From: Aphrophora alni
Taxonomy: Eukaryota; Arthropoda; Insecta; Hemiptera; Aphrophoridae
Direction: 5' to 3'
Assembly: GCA_963513935.1 (NCBI GenBank)
Contig: OY740769.1
Span: 67,724,984 to 67,788,983 of the forward strand
DNA length: 64,000 nt
In this document: positions 1-10,484 of the stretch, in pieces
How the letters are laid out: every line of letters begins with the position of its first letter
How positions within the stretch are numbered: the first letter of the stretch is position 1
Made by a program: the position numbers and the translations under genes
Notes under the pieces: model-generated
The model's database searches: none
The model's input: only the letters and a program-made list of their open reading frames with translations
What the model was told of the DNA's origin: nothing

Positions 1-800
1 TATTTTTATGACAATCTATCAAGACTACATAGTGTGTATAATTGAGGAGGAAGGAAGTATTGTTTCAATGTGAAATACTATTTCAAATCCATTACTGATT
101 TGGTATATTAGGGCATAAAATTGATTTAAAAAATTTATATTAGATCTTTATTTACTTATATTTATTTATTGCTTTAAAACGTATAACAAATATAATCCAG
201 GTATTCCTCAACTGAATTGAATGTCTTCTCTTTAATCCATTTTACTATAACGGCTTTAAATTTATTTTCAGTCAATGATCTTATGGATACAGAAAGCTTG
301 ATGAACAACTTATACTGCAGGTAGCTGTGAAAGTGTGTCTACTAAGTAACATAAAAGTAAAATGAGAATTTTTGAACTGATATTTTAATTTTGTTCTTTT
401 ATGATGTAGAAGTCACATTACACGACATATCTATTAATTACACAGATAGTAGTCTAAATTTAATTCATATTGAAATGAATTTCAATTAATGAAAGAATCA
501 CAAATAATTCCAAAACATAGGTTTGTTTAAACAAGATGTTGTTTCAACAACTAAGTTGTCTTCAGCTCTGAGTGTCTATTTATTAAAACTATTAATATAA
601 TTCTGGTATGAATAGTTATATTCAAGAAAGCTACTTACAGCAAATTAAAATCATTTACATATAATTAGGACTAAGTGAATATATTGTCTAACACTGCATT
701 TGCATCCTTACAGATCCCAGATCTGCTCTGCAAGCAATACAGGTAGAATCGCCTGTATTCATTCCGAACTACTGAAATATGGGTTTTGTTTAGGAAATTT
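1..800. other. AT-rich stretch without recognisable gene
   Basis: All frames are broken by frequent stops and no splice-site-bounded coding segment was found. It lies beyond the 3' end of the GARNL3-like gene. I see no terminal repeats or microsatellite here. Confidence 0.6.
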
Positions 801-803
801 TAG

Positions 804-1175
804 GACAAGATAATTGTTTTTCAGTGGGTGTCAAACCACTGTGACATAACAAGATATAAAGAGGTGAATACAATTGCAAAACTGCTTATGATCTCTTCCC
901 AGCACCACCAACATGACAATCACTAAAAAATTCAAGTCTTGTGAAACAAGAGATTATAGGAGTGGATGTGCCCTTTATAAAATACAGAAATTGCCTACTG
1001 GACCATTATGGTAAAGAGGGCTGATAAGTATTATGCCATCTTTTGCAGCCCAATCCAGAACACGGCACATTGTTACTGATGCCTATTTACACAAATATCT
1101 GGCAGATGACTAGGTACGTGACAAGCATAGAGCCAGATGAGAAGCTGGTGCACATCCTGCTGGAATGTCTGATAA
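804..1175 (+). pseudogene. LINE RNase H remnant
   Basis: Translation from 804 reads DKIIVFQWVSNHCDITRYKE and continues VNTIAKL. This resembles the RNase H segment of jockey/I-type non-LTR elements, in which a QW-x-SH-C/G-I-x-G-N-E-x-A-D-x-LA pattern is typical. Here the N and A-D positions are changed (R-Y-K-E-V-N), so the active site is decayed. After frame changes, the stretch around 1130-1171 reads EPDEKLVHILLECL, the Cys/His tail commonly found after the RNase H domain ('HILLEC'). No reverse transcriptase is visible upstream. It is a dead, truncated LINE 3' part. Assignment to a clade is not possible by eye. Confidence 0.6.
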
Positions 1176-1764
1176 CACTGACATAATATGAAGATGCTAA
1201 CTGCCAAGCTTGAGAGAGAGATGTTAAGACAAATACTTGTAGTCTTTTGGGAGTATTTATACAGGGAACATAGAGCCATCAACATCTACTGACTCTGAAA
1301 CGTTGTACGAAAAAGTAAATAAGGATTAAGTGAAATTCTCGATTCTAATAACTGAATGTTGTCACAAAGAACCAAAGGCCTACTTCCAAAATCATGAGCT
1401 ACTATTGTAACCAGAGCATTTTCAAATAATCTTTATTTAAGTTTTGTTACCTTGACATATTATGATCATAATTAGCAAGTCCAAGTTTATAAAAATATTT
1501 TTAAGGCCTTGACTGATCATAATTAGTGAGTATTAGCGTGTACATCATTTTTTGAGAGTAACTTAGTGAACGCCATATCGCTTCACATGTGTTTTAATTA
1601 TATTATTTTTTGCCATTATTGCATTATATAATTAATTGTGTAAGTTGATAAGTATTTATTTTTACAATTTGTCCACAGAATTTTAAATTTAATTGTTTTA
1701 TGTAGGAATGTTTTTTTAACGCAAGACTAGTTATATTAGGGATATTTTTATTACAACTTCTGAT

Positions 1765-2265
1765 GGAGCCATTAAGTGGCCTCCAAACGATAGGAGGCAG
1801 AGCTGTCCGAGATCCACAAAACATGGCGAATGACATCAGTCTTAACCTATCTCGCATGTTACAATGATGAAGGGGGAATTTTTAAAATTATTCAGATAGG
1901 AGATGAAAATTGAATTTGTTATGACAATCCAGAAACGAAACAACAGTCTAGATAGTGGTTTTACACAAACTTCATGAACAAATACAAAAAGTTCAAACAA
2001 AGAATAGAAATGTCAAAACCAAATATTTAACAACAGTAAGGTCATGGTTACTGTTTAATATAAACCAGGGAATTACGATCAATGCAGATGTCTATTGTCC
2101 GATATTATGTTGACTATGGAAAGCCATTCAGAAAAAAGAAGAAGCATGGTGTCTTTTGAAGTTGTTTTAATTCATGACAACAGATGACCGCATAATGTTG
2201 GCATAGTGTCCAAACTGTTTCTTGTGCAATTTTAATGGGAAGTTTTCGATTATCCGCTGAACTAC
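1765..2265 (+). pseudogene. mariner transposase relic
   Basis: A broken mariner-like transposase reads through several frames. At about 1898 the frame gives GDEN-stop-ICYDNPETKQQSR, matching the family's D-E-x-W-I block followed by the 'PE-x-K-x-QS-x-W' block. At about 2072 it reads GITINADVYC, matching 'QTINADVYC'. At about 2170 it reads LIHDNR-x-PHNVG, matching the second catalytic block 'LHDNARPH'. The 'HPPYSPDL' block that should follow is degraded. Stops and frameshifts make it non-functional. The first and second acidic positions are still recognisable and the third is lost. Terminal inverted repeats were not found. Confidence 0.75.
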
Positions 2266-4419
2266 AGATGGCAAAGAAATTTATGGTAATGTTACAACAA
2301 CGTTACCTTGGTAACATTTAATATTACCATAACATTACAAAGTAATATTGCAGTAACATTGGCTTAATGTGTTACCATTTTCCTTTTTATGCTAACAGGA
2401 TGTTGAAATATGATATATTACCATAACATTACAATGTAATACTAATAAAAATATTTTAATCTCAAAATAATTTCTGCATTAAAAATAGTAGAAAAATGGT
2501 ATTATATATAGTATAACATTTGAATTAACATTTAGACATTTTTTGGTTTTTTTCTAGCTATAATTCAATATATCTTGTGTATCCATTGTTATAGTATATG
2601 GTAAAAAATGGTTTTACGTTTCTCTCTTTAAAAAATGGTGTCAATACCTATGGTTTTTGCTTTCAAATATCTTCTTTTTAAAGAGGAAGTGAAAGAATTA
2701 TAAAAATCTTTTGTTTTGCGACTATCTTTAAAGTATGAAATTTACTGGAAAATGTTTCATATAAGTTTAAATATCATAAAATTACCAACAAATTGATTTT
2801 TTTATTTGTATCAATTAAAATTTACTGAGTTAAGGATGTTTATGTATTATTAAAGATGAACAATGGGAAGATATTGAGAGTCAGACACAACTCAGCCCTT
2901 TTCTAGAGTTTTATTAAAATATTACCGCATTATAGATGTTTTTAAACAACGAGGCATTTTTTTAGTTTTTAGACAGTTTTAACTATTTATTATTTGACCA
3001 ACACTATAAAGCAGTTAAATATGTCCATTGACAGTGATGGACGATAAATCTATCAAAATATGACCTAACCTAAATATTCAAATATTTACCAACATATTAT
3101 ACTTTTTGAGTGATTATTTTAAACAATTAAATACACAAATTAAAAATAATTAAAATAAAAAGGTATTTTCAATCAACGATAGTTAATAAATCCAAGCTTT
3201 ACTTTTCACATTATCCACAACAAACACTTTTAAATAAAACCAATTTAATTTATAATCGAGTGAAAAGAATAAATCATTGACTAACACTTTATTTATGCCC
3301 CATTGGAGGTTAAACCAAAAAATAGTCCTTGTACGTTTATTAATTTAGTAACATAATGGGACGCATTTTATTAATAAAACAGTATGGCGAAATTTGTTAT
3401 GAGATTATTGGGATGAGGGGTGCCAATACTAAGAAACCAGGATCATAAGGGAAACAAAGTTTTAATTACCGCTGAATGTTGGATGTATAAAAGTTGTTTT
3501 AACAAGAGCAGTAGCGTATAAATAAGGATTTGAAATTAGAAATGGCTCCGATTATAGTAGATCAGGTTGGCCACAGCCTAAAAATTACACAGAATCGTGG
3601 GATTTTTAGAACTGACTTCTTTTAAATGACTCCACATATTATAAAACATCTCACAGTTTAAATTACTAAGTTAGAAGGACATATATTTCCAAAACATGGT
3701 TTTCTGGTAATTGTACAGAATACTCAAACTCAATATTCAACTGATTAACTGATGTTATAAGTGTTCATAGTGTTAATATACAAAAATTCATATTTCTGTG
3801 CACATTTCAAAGTGTGAGATTTGAGTGTTATACTGCAGACAGCTGTACCAGATTATTAAAGTGATATTGTTATTCATCATCACATTATAATTAAACTAAA
3901 TGGGATATAATCAATAATTTTACTTATAAATATCATACCTTCTACATTTGAAGTCATTTTTTATTCATCCACGTTTTAGATAATATATATCAACTATTAT
4001 TACTATTCTCTCCTGTAGTCTTGACTAAAATCTTTAGATGTTTTTGCCTTATACTCTCCATTTAAATTTTGAACATTAGTACTAAAAAATTTGTAAATTG
4101 TTTGTTGGTTCTAAAGTAAAAACTAGCCAGCACTACAATCAACAAAATATAAAGTAGTACATGTTAATTCAATTATTTACAGAATAATTCTGACAATAAC
4201 CTGTGGTAAGAATAAACAGTTAATCGGTGAAAATTCAATACATATTAATGAAAATAAAACAAAATGTTCACAACGTGCTACCACCAAACCACCAGTATAC
4301 CTCCAACACTTGTGACTGACTTAGAAATAGATTGACATATCTACACAGTGCTTATCATATAATACAGTTGAGTAATAGATTTAAGAAAGACATTTGGGAT
4401 GAATTGATTTAAATACAAG
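2266..4419. other. AT-rich region downstream of GARNL3-like stop codon
   Basis: No coding segment is supported. The first part has short repeats of TACCATAACATTACAA (near 2324 and 2420). Because the host gene runs on the minus strand and stops at 4420, bases just below 4420 should hold its 3' UTR. An AATAAA on the minus strand at 3960-3965 is a possible polyadenylation signal, about 455 bp past the stop, but this hexamer is expected often by chance in such AT-rich DNA. Confidence 0.4.
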
Positions 4420-4664
4420 TCACTTGGATGGGGACATGAAAGATTGTGGCGTAGGTGAAGACGAACAACTTCGACTTAGTCCACGTGATGGTTCTGTTAA
4501 GAGACATGGTTTGGGAAGGTGCTCTGGAGGATCCACTGCTGATCCTGGTGGATCGGGAGGTTCCGGTGATGGTGTTGGACACCGTCTGTCACAGGGTGCA
4601 ACTAGTCCACTCAAAGCATGAAGTGGGATCCTGTACAGACGAAAGGGGCGTGCTTCTGGCGATA
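4420..4664 (-). CDS. GARNL3: GARNL3-like, last coding exon (C-terminal tail)
   Basis: This is the terminal coding exon of a GARNL3-like protein. On the minus strand it follows a polypyrimidine tract and CAG acceptor (CTTTTCTTTTTCAG, complement of 4665-4678). It starts with two bases that complete a codon left open by the exon at 7686-7803 (T plus TA gives Leu), and it ends at TGA (4420-4422). The 82 codons begin SPEARPFRLYRIPLHALSG, resembling the 'LYKIPL' strand at the end of the CNH domain in GARNL3. A Pro/Ser-rich tail with CPTPSPEPPDPPG follows and ends SPTPQSFMSPSK. The tail has no catalytic motif and looks disordered. The vertebrate tail is, from memory, much longer, so this protein may be shorter or have alternative 3' exons. 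Confidence 0.85.
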
Positions 4665-4842
4665 CTGAAAAAGAAAAGTTGAATGATTAATTTTTACTTT
4701 ATTGTATGCATACATATAGAGAGAATTTAAACATTCTGAAATGACTCGTAATAACTTTTAATGGCATAAAAATAGAAAAGAGAATTTTAGCTACAGGTTT
4801 TCACATTGTTAAATGTAATCTAGGAATATATGACATCATAAA

Positions 4843-5082
4843 TCACACACAAATTCTTTTGTTAAATTCTACATTTAATAGTCTAGCCACCCTAGCCAAC
4901 CATGGTTTCGCCAGTTACGGCATTGACAAGTATAGCCTTTTTAGTATTTGTATAAGCCTCGTCAATGCCGTAACTGGCGAAAACATGGACGGCTAGACCA
5001 ATAAATGTAAATTTTAACAAAAGAATTTGTGTGTGTTTTATTTGTATAACATGGAATTCTATCAAGTACCGTCAGTCATCAG
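4843..5082. repeat. snapback (long hairpin) repeat, copy 1
   Basis: Bases about 4843-4929 are nearly the reverse complement of about 4960-5035, so a single strand could fold into a hairpin of about 75-80 bp with a loop of about 30 bases. The arms hold the motif TTTCGCCAGTTACGGCATTG and its complement. To the right of the hairpin lies ATGGAATTCTATCAAGTACC, which also follows the related hairpin at 38386-38618. The shared right flank means the repeat unit extends past the hairpin. No target duplication was found. It resembles foldback or Penelope-derived repeats, but the class is an inference. Confidence 0.7.
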
Positions 5083-5226
5083 AATAAACAATATATAGGA
5101 CATCTTTTAAAAGTTTACTAACATCTATTTTATAAAAAAAAAAACTTTTAAAAGGTCTTGTATTTCTATTTTTCATTTATAAATTTCAAAATTTATAAAT
5201 CAGTTGAAGTTGCACAACACAGTTAT

Positions 5227-6946
5227 TTAACCCTGCAACTGGCATGGCGACCTACAGTAGGTCGCCCACGTGCTCCCAGGTGATTTCACCAATTAATCAC
5301 GTATTTTGCCATTCAATGTTACGCCCACTTAAAATTGTCCCATCACAATAAATAAAATACCGTTGGAAAGCTAATGTTCCGTAGATGCATATCATGCAAA
5401 AAAAATACCACAAAACGTTATAAATAATATTCCAAAAATTGGTGAAGTTCACATATTTTTGTAGCGTAAAATCATAATTTTCAACTCTGCGCCTTTTCGT
5501 ATAGCGCGGCTCCATTTTTCCTGATATGATTACAACTCTATTTTTCTGTCATTTAAGTCAACTAAAACACTGTTATATAGATCACATGTTTCTCTTTCTA
5601 ACCGTAGATTACAAATTGTTCTGCGTCTAACAGATCCAGAGATATTCGTACTTGAAAATAGAACAAACCTGACGACACATTCGATGCGCTTTACGAAAAG
5701 ACGAAATTCATATCTCTCTGTTTTTTAAATTATTTTTCTTTTTACTCTATGTTGTAGGGGAAATTCCATTCTATAGGTTGCTGCCACTTGAGTTGAGGAA
5801 TTGCTTACTAAGAATTTGTTGTTTTGAAGTCCAAACGTAGCAAATTAAGCAAATGTCTGACGTGAACACTATAATATTTGGCGTGGCACATATTGGTTTT
5901 GGGATTAGATTTTTGTTATTTTGAAGGTTTGTGTATACAAATTGAATATAAATTGTGTATACAAGTTACAATATATGTGTTTTTATTTCTAAAGTTTGTT
6001 TTTGAGTGAATTTCGAGTGTGTATATGGAATAACCTATAAATAACAATGGCAAGTTTAGGCTATATGCATATTTTCTTATATTTAGTGTTTTATATGAGT
6101 ATACAAGTGAATATGTGTGTTATTCTTTGTAAAGTATATTGTATTAGTAAAATATAACGCTTTTGTTTTAGGCCTAGCTTTAGAAAGTTACTAATTATGC
6201 CTAAAAGGTTGACATGTCACCCTAACCTTCAAGCATCAGAATACAAATTTTTGAAAAATCGTCATTTTTATTTAGAAAATGTAACATATTATTATTTTTT
6301 CCCCCTAAATATATTCACAAATATATTAGAAATCTCAAGTAATGGTTGAAAAAATTACAAAAAATGTATTAGTATGTTTTTGATCACCATTTCTGTGAAA
6401 TTTCTGCTTCGTTACTCTTCGATTTTTTGGTATTTGACCAAAAAACTCCAAATGTGATAGGCTACATGTAACATTTTTTTCCACTACACAACTAAATTCT
6501 ATGCACCTTTCTGGACATAATGATATATAGAAGTTCTGTATAAAATATATTTTACTATTTTTTATGTTTTTTGGAAAAAATAAAGAGAAAATTCAGTTTT
6601 TTCGTAAATTTTTTTTTTTATTTTTAAAATGTAACCTTTTTTTTCTAAATATATTTAAAAATATTACACAAAACTTTTGTATATCTTAGAAAAAGGTAGT
6701 AAGCTATTGATTTTGGGTGATACAGATTTTTCTGAAAAAAAGTTAATATCATTTTTGACATCTAACATACTTACTCCAAAACCGTTTCAAAAAAAAATTT
6801 TTTTATTACATAGATGAATTCTATGCATCTTCCTGAGAAAAATGATGTCTTATAAGTTAGGTTTTGTATACAAATAATATATTTTATTAATTTTAAAAAA
6901 AACGAAGAATTTTCAAGACAATTAACATTGCCGGTTGGAGGGTTAA
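5227..6946. mobile_element. non-autonomous piggyBac-like element
   Basis: The element is bounded by TTAA at 5227-5230 and 6943-6946, the piggyBac target site. The left end reads TTAACCCTGCAACTGGCA and the complement of the right end reads TTAACCCTCCAACCGGCA, an 18-bp terminal repeat with two mismatches. Just inside the left end, 5246-5266 is a perfect 21-bp palindrome (GGCGACCTAC-A-GTAGGTCGCC), a plausible subterminal transposase-binding site. The interior is T/A-rich and contains no transposase motifs, so it would need a transposase in trans. About 350 bp near its right end are repeated in reverse orientation at 35013-35360. Confidence 0.85.
5246..5266. repeat. 21-bp perfect palindrome near piggyBac end
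   Basis: GGCGACCTAC, a central A, then GTAGGTCGCC. It is GC-rich within very AT-rich DNA and lies 15 bases inside the left TTAA. Subterminal palindromes are known transposase-binding features in piggyBac elements. That role here is inferred from position. Confidence 0.6.
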
Positions 6947-7685
6947 ATAGAACCCTTCAAGTTAATAGTAGGCTATGCAAATTACTTTACAATATCAATG
7001 GTTTTAAGTGTATTTTTCAACATTGATCTATAGCCCTGTTTCAATATCACTCGATGATTTGCAAAGTATAAGTTTCCTAAGATCAGAATATTCTAATTTC
7101 TCAATAAGCATTTTATGGAATTGTATTGGGGAGTCTTGGAAAATCTAAAAAAAAAAAACCACAGGAATTAGTTTACAAATCAAGGATTACTGAACAAAGG
7201 GTCTAATATAGCAGGTAAAGCTTTCTTTATACTTATGCTATAAAAACTAATAAATAAACATATTCTTATTTTATATTAAAAATTCACTGTTCCACAAGAC
7301 CTTCAATTGATTTATCCTACATCAGGTATAGGAAAATAATTGGTCAAGCTTAGTTTACCATCCTATTTATGAATAGACAGGTACTATAATTTGGATATTT
7401 TAAATGGGTTGGAACAGTTATATTACTACATACTTGTATTTGTAATTTACTTTGTAATTAATTCTACAGTACTTGATCATTTCTCGACAAACTTGAACAA
7501 TATTCAACTTACAATTAATATAATGTAAAATCTATCCCACCAATGATTTTGAGTTTTATATAACTTTGAAAAAGAGTATTACTCTTTAATGGTATCCTTC
7601 TTCTTGGTGGTGAGCCATTTGTTTTCAAATATTACTCAAGATTTAAAAAAAAAAATAATTGTATTAAATATGTTGCATAACTTAC
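6947..7685. other. GARNL3-like intron sequence (last intron, part)
   Basis: Apart from poly-A/T tracts I see nothing identifiable. It ends at the splice donor GTAAG (complement of 7681-7685) of the next exon. Confidence 0.5.
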
Positions 7686-7803
7686 AATGTGGTGAAGATG
7701 GTGGTGATAAACTAGGATCTCTATCAACCTTGTGATCCACTTGTAACCTTTCTGTTCTACTCTGGAAAAACTCTGGAGCTGTTGTAGCGAAGAAGATATC
7801 ATT
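7686..7803 (-). CDS. GARNL3: GARNL3-like exon (end of CNH domain)
   Basis: This penultimate exon has a CAG acceptor (complement of 7804-7806) after a T-rich tract and a GTAAGT donor (complement of 7680-7685). It is 118 nt long, starts in phase 0 and leaves one T, which joins the last exon at 4664 in frame. Translation starts NDIFFATTAPEFFQSRTERL and ends SPPSSPH. In GARNL3 the segment 'SDIYFTATA' follows the 'ASR/SK' residues that end the preceding exon, and the same order is seen here (29644-29762 ends CSK). The Ser/Pro-rich end marks the move from the CNH domain into a linker. Confidence 0.88.
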
Positions 7804-7816
7804 CTGAAAAAAAAAA

Positions 7817-7838
7817 TGTATATATATATATATATATA
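7817..7838. repeat. (TA)n microsatellite
   Basis: A short TA dinucleotide run just beyond the acceptor polypyrimidine tract of the 7686-7803 exon. Its length may vary between individuals. Confidence 0.85.
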
Positions 7839-8583
7839 AATTTTATTTTTCTTATTTTGTATTCTCATTATTGATCTCTTTGGAATTTAAAAACATTAAA
7901 CATTTCTTAAATTACTGACAGAAACAGTATATATATGTGTCTACTTTTGGTGTAGCCTATATTTTAACTTTTCAATGCACCCTGAGAGTGCATTATTGTC
8001 AAGTTAGGAAAAGTTTGAGACATTTATTAGCAAGGAGAATGAATATGACATGATTATTCAAGTTAGGTATGATTATTTTGGTTAGCTATTAGTGGGTCTA
8101 CTGAATTAATAGAAAATGAGGAACTACGTGGTTTTCTCCTTTAATTGAAAACAATATGTAACAGCCATTTTGTGTCTGTTTGTAGATGCTGACGAACTAT
8201 GAAAGTAATTCAGCTGTCACAAGTGAACAAGATGTAACCTAAACCCAAAACTGCTATCATCGCTCTGTGAGGCGGCGACAAAAATTCCCCCCCCCCACCA
8301 CTTCAGCTAATCATTTGTTCTTAAAGCTCATGTTACTTAGTACTTTCTAGTCACAAGATCAACCTTCAACTGTAAAAGTGTGGTTAAGTTTGTGTGGGGA
8401 TTCCCAAAGTTATAACTTTTTGATATCAACTAACAGTCTGAGAAACAGATAATTCTTGTTGCATAACTTTTTGTCTATAGACATCTGTTTATAAAATTTA
8501 AACTCAATTTTCTGCTCTGAAACAGTGATAAATTTTATAAAACTGATATATGTTGTTGTTGTTGCCCAATGGCTCTTGCTGGC

Positions 8584-9870
8584 TCACACCATCTTTGATC
8601 TTGCTTCCCAGTAGAGACCAGGGAGGTCTTTTTTCCTCTGCTTCTCTTTATCCAGCTTTCTGCAGACCAAGAGATGTTCCTTGTTCATGACAGTGTCTGG
8701 GCTTTCACCCAATGTGCAGTTGTCATAATCCAAAATCTTCATGCTCCTCAGGTGTTCATTCAGGCAGTCGTGTCCAGTTGTAAGTGGAAAAATTGTGACA
8801 GATGCCCTCCTCTGCAAGTCCTTGACTTTCTCATACAAGTCGAATACATAATCATAGGACTTGTTCCATATGTCCTCTTTGACCTTATTGGTGAACTCAA
8901 GATGAGATGCTCGTTTCAGTTCGCCAATCCTTGCTTCCAGGGTGTGTACTCTTCTTGGTTTCTGTATTATTTGAGTTCCTCGCTTGGCCAGATCGTCTGC
9001 TCGCTCATTGCCTTGTATGCCTACATGTGATGAGATCCACTGCAGAACTATTTTCTTGGTAATATGCTTGACTATTTTATACTTCTTTTGGATTGATTCA
9101 GTCAAGGAACTTGGTGTTTTTCAACAATTGCTTGCAGCGCTGACTTAGAATCAACCAAAATCACAGTGTTGTTATTCAACCATGGCCTCATTATTATCTG
9201 TCTCAATGCTTCATTGATTGCGAATAGTTCCGCTTCAAACACGGTAGAGCCTGAGCTCAGCGCAAAATAGTGGGGGAAATGTTCACAGAATATTTCTGCT
9301 CCTGTTTTGCCTTTAATTTTTGAACCATCAGTGTAGATTCACAACCAATCGTCTGGTGGGTACAAGTTGTTAATAGTTGCCAAGGTTATTTGAGCAACTG
9401 TGACTGGGTTATCCTCAACTTTATTTATTGGCTCTGCAAGTTGAGTGCTTATGTTGTACTTGTAGTCAGCAGGCTCTTCAGTTGTGTTGGTTGCTCGATC
9501 ACCACATTATTTGGTCTCCATTCAAGCATTAGGTGTTTGAAGCTTGTTTGCGTTTTTAATGTTTGTTCTGCTGGTGGTTCCAAGATCCACAGGTTATTGT
9601 GTCTCCTGTGAAGAATTTTTTCATATGCTATTATGGTTTTGTACTTGTACTCATTATGCAATGGTTTGGTGTTTGTATAAGTATATAGTGCGGCAATTGG
9701 TAGTCTTCACGGCAACTGTTATCATTCGTAGGCAGTTGTTTTGACTTGTTTCAAGTTTTTTCAAGGCATTGCAGCCTGTCAAAGCAAGCATTTCTCCACC
9801 ATAAAGAAAATTTGGTTTGATGTATGATTTGTAGGTTTGGCATAGTAGGTCAAGCGTTCCCCTCCCCCCC
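8584..9870 (-). pseudogene. jockey/I-type LINE: RT end and RNase H, degraded
   Basis: This is the 3' part of a non-LTR retrotransposon on the minus strand, broken by stops and frameshifts. In order from 9870 down: a reverse-transcriptase thumb-like text (KPNFLYGGE then CL-x-MI); IYTDGSKIKGKTGAEIF around 9340-9290 (first RNase H Asp); FEAELFAINEAL around 9240-9205 (catalytic Glu); VILVDSKSALQAI around 9170-9130 (second Asp); and, after a frameshift near 9110, LQWISSHVGIQGNERADDLA (last Asp). A C-terminal region with the LTTGHDCLNEHL block follows. The stretch 9105-8584 is one open frame of 173 codons. All four RNase H acidic positions are readable, so the copy is fairly young, but a TGA sits just before IYTDGS. 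Active versions copy their own RNA into DNA at the target site. Confidence 0.85.
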
Positions 9871-10060
9871 CCCCCATTTTATTCCTGCTAATCTTTTTAG
9901 TATATTGTTTATATATAAACTGGTAGATGTATAGTTGAATATAGTTTTATAGTGTAATAGTGTACAGTGTAAATTTAAATCATCTTTGGCAGAATGAATC
10001 CAGACAAGACTTCGACGAGCGGCCATGCTGTATTGTGCATAGTACACAACCAAGAAAGAT

Positions 10061-10470
10061 GCTAAGTACGGATTAAAAGTACTATACTTGACAGATGCAA
10101 AGACTCACTATCTGTATAATGCTTGCATTTATTTTGGGGAAAAGAGTGATTAAGAAATTCCATCAGTAGCGAAAAACGTGTTTTTCATTCCAACCAAAGC
10201 TGTGGTTTGACCTATGAGACTAATAAAAAAAACCAGGTAATATATATCGGCAGACAATTGGTTCGGCATTACTGAAGTAGTAGAGGTACTATTATAACAA
10301 CAACAAAATTATAAGTACCCTGGAAAAGATAAGCCACAGATTCCTGCAAAGTTCAATCTCAATCCTGAAAGAGATTCAGGTTCTTCAATATATGGCTTCA
10401 CATCAGAATCTTACATTCCACAAGCTAGGAGAGCAGTTCTTTTTGTTTCCTCTTTGCACCATTCGGATTT
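10061..10470 (+). pseudogene. piggyBac transposase relic
   Basis: Translation from 10061 reads AKYGLKVLYLTDAKTHYLYN then ACIYFGEKSD and a stop. This is the 'YGIK-x-x-x-LTDA-x-T-x-Y' block of piggyBac-type DDD transposases, holding the second catalytic Asp. After frame changes, SADNWFGI (near 10245) matches the third-Asp block 'ADNWFTS'. KPQIPAKFNLNPERDSGSSI then YGF and a SYIPQARRAVLFVSSLHH segment (10330-10460) match the following region. Only the central and distal catalytic core is present. It is cut off on the right by the inverted-repeat element starting near 10485. Confidence 0.75.
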
Positions 10471-10484
10471 CACTGATCCTAATA

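Noticed and set aside
4424..4682. Plus-strand open frames of 65-75 codons
   Set aside because: They lie antisense to the last GARNL3 exon, which has proper splice phase and homology on the minus strand.
8674..9030. Plus-strand 118-codon frame
   Set aside because: Opposite strand of the LINE RNase H segment, which has recognisable catalytic motifs.
9390..9744. Overlapping plus frames with Cys-rich text
   Set aside because: They cover the antisense of the degraded LINE between RT and RNase H and match nothing.
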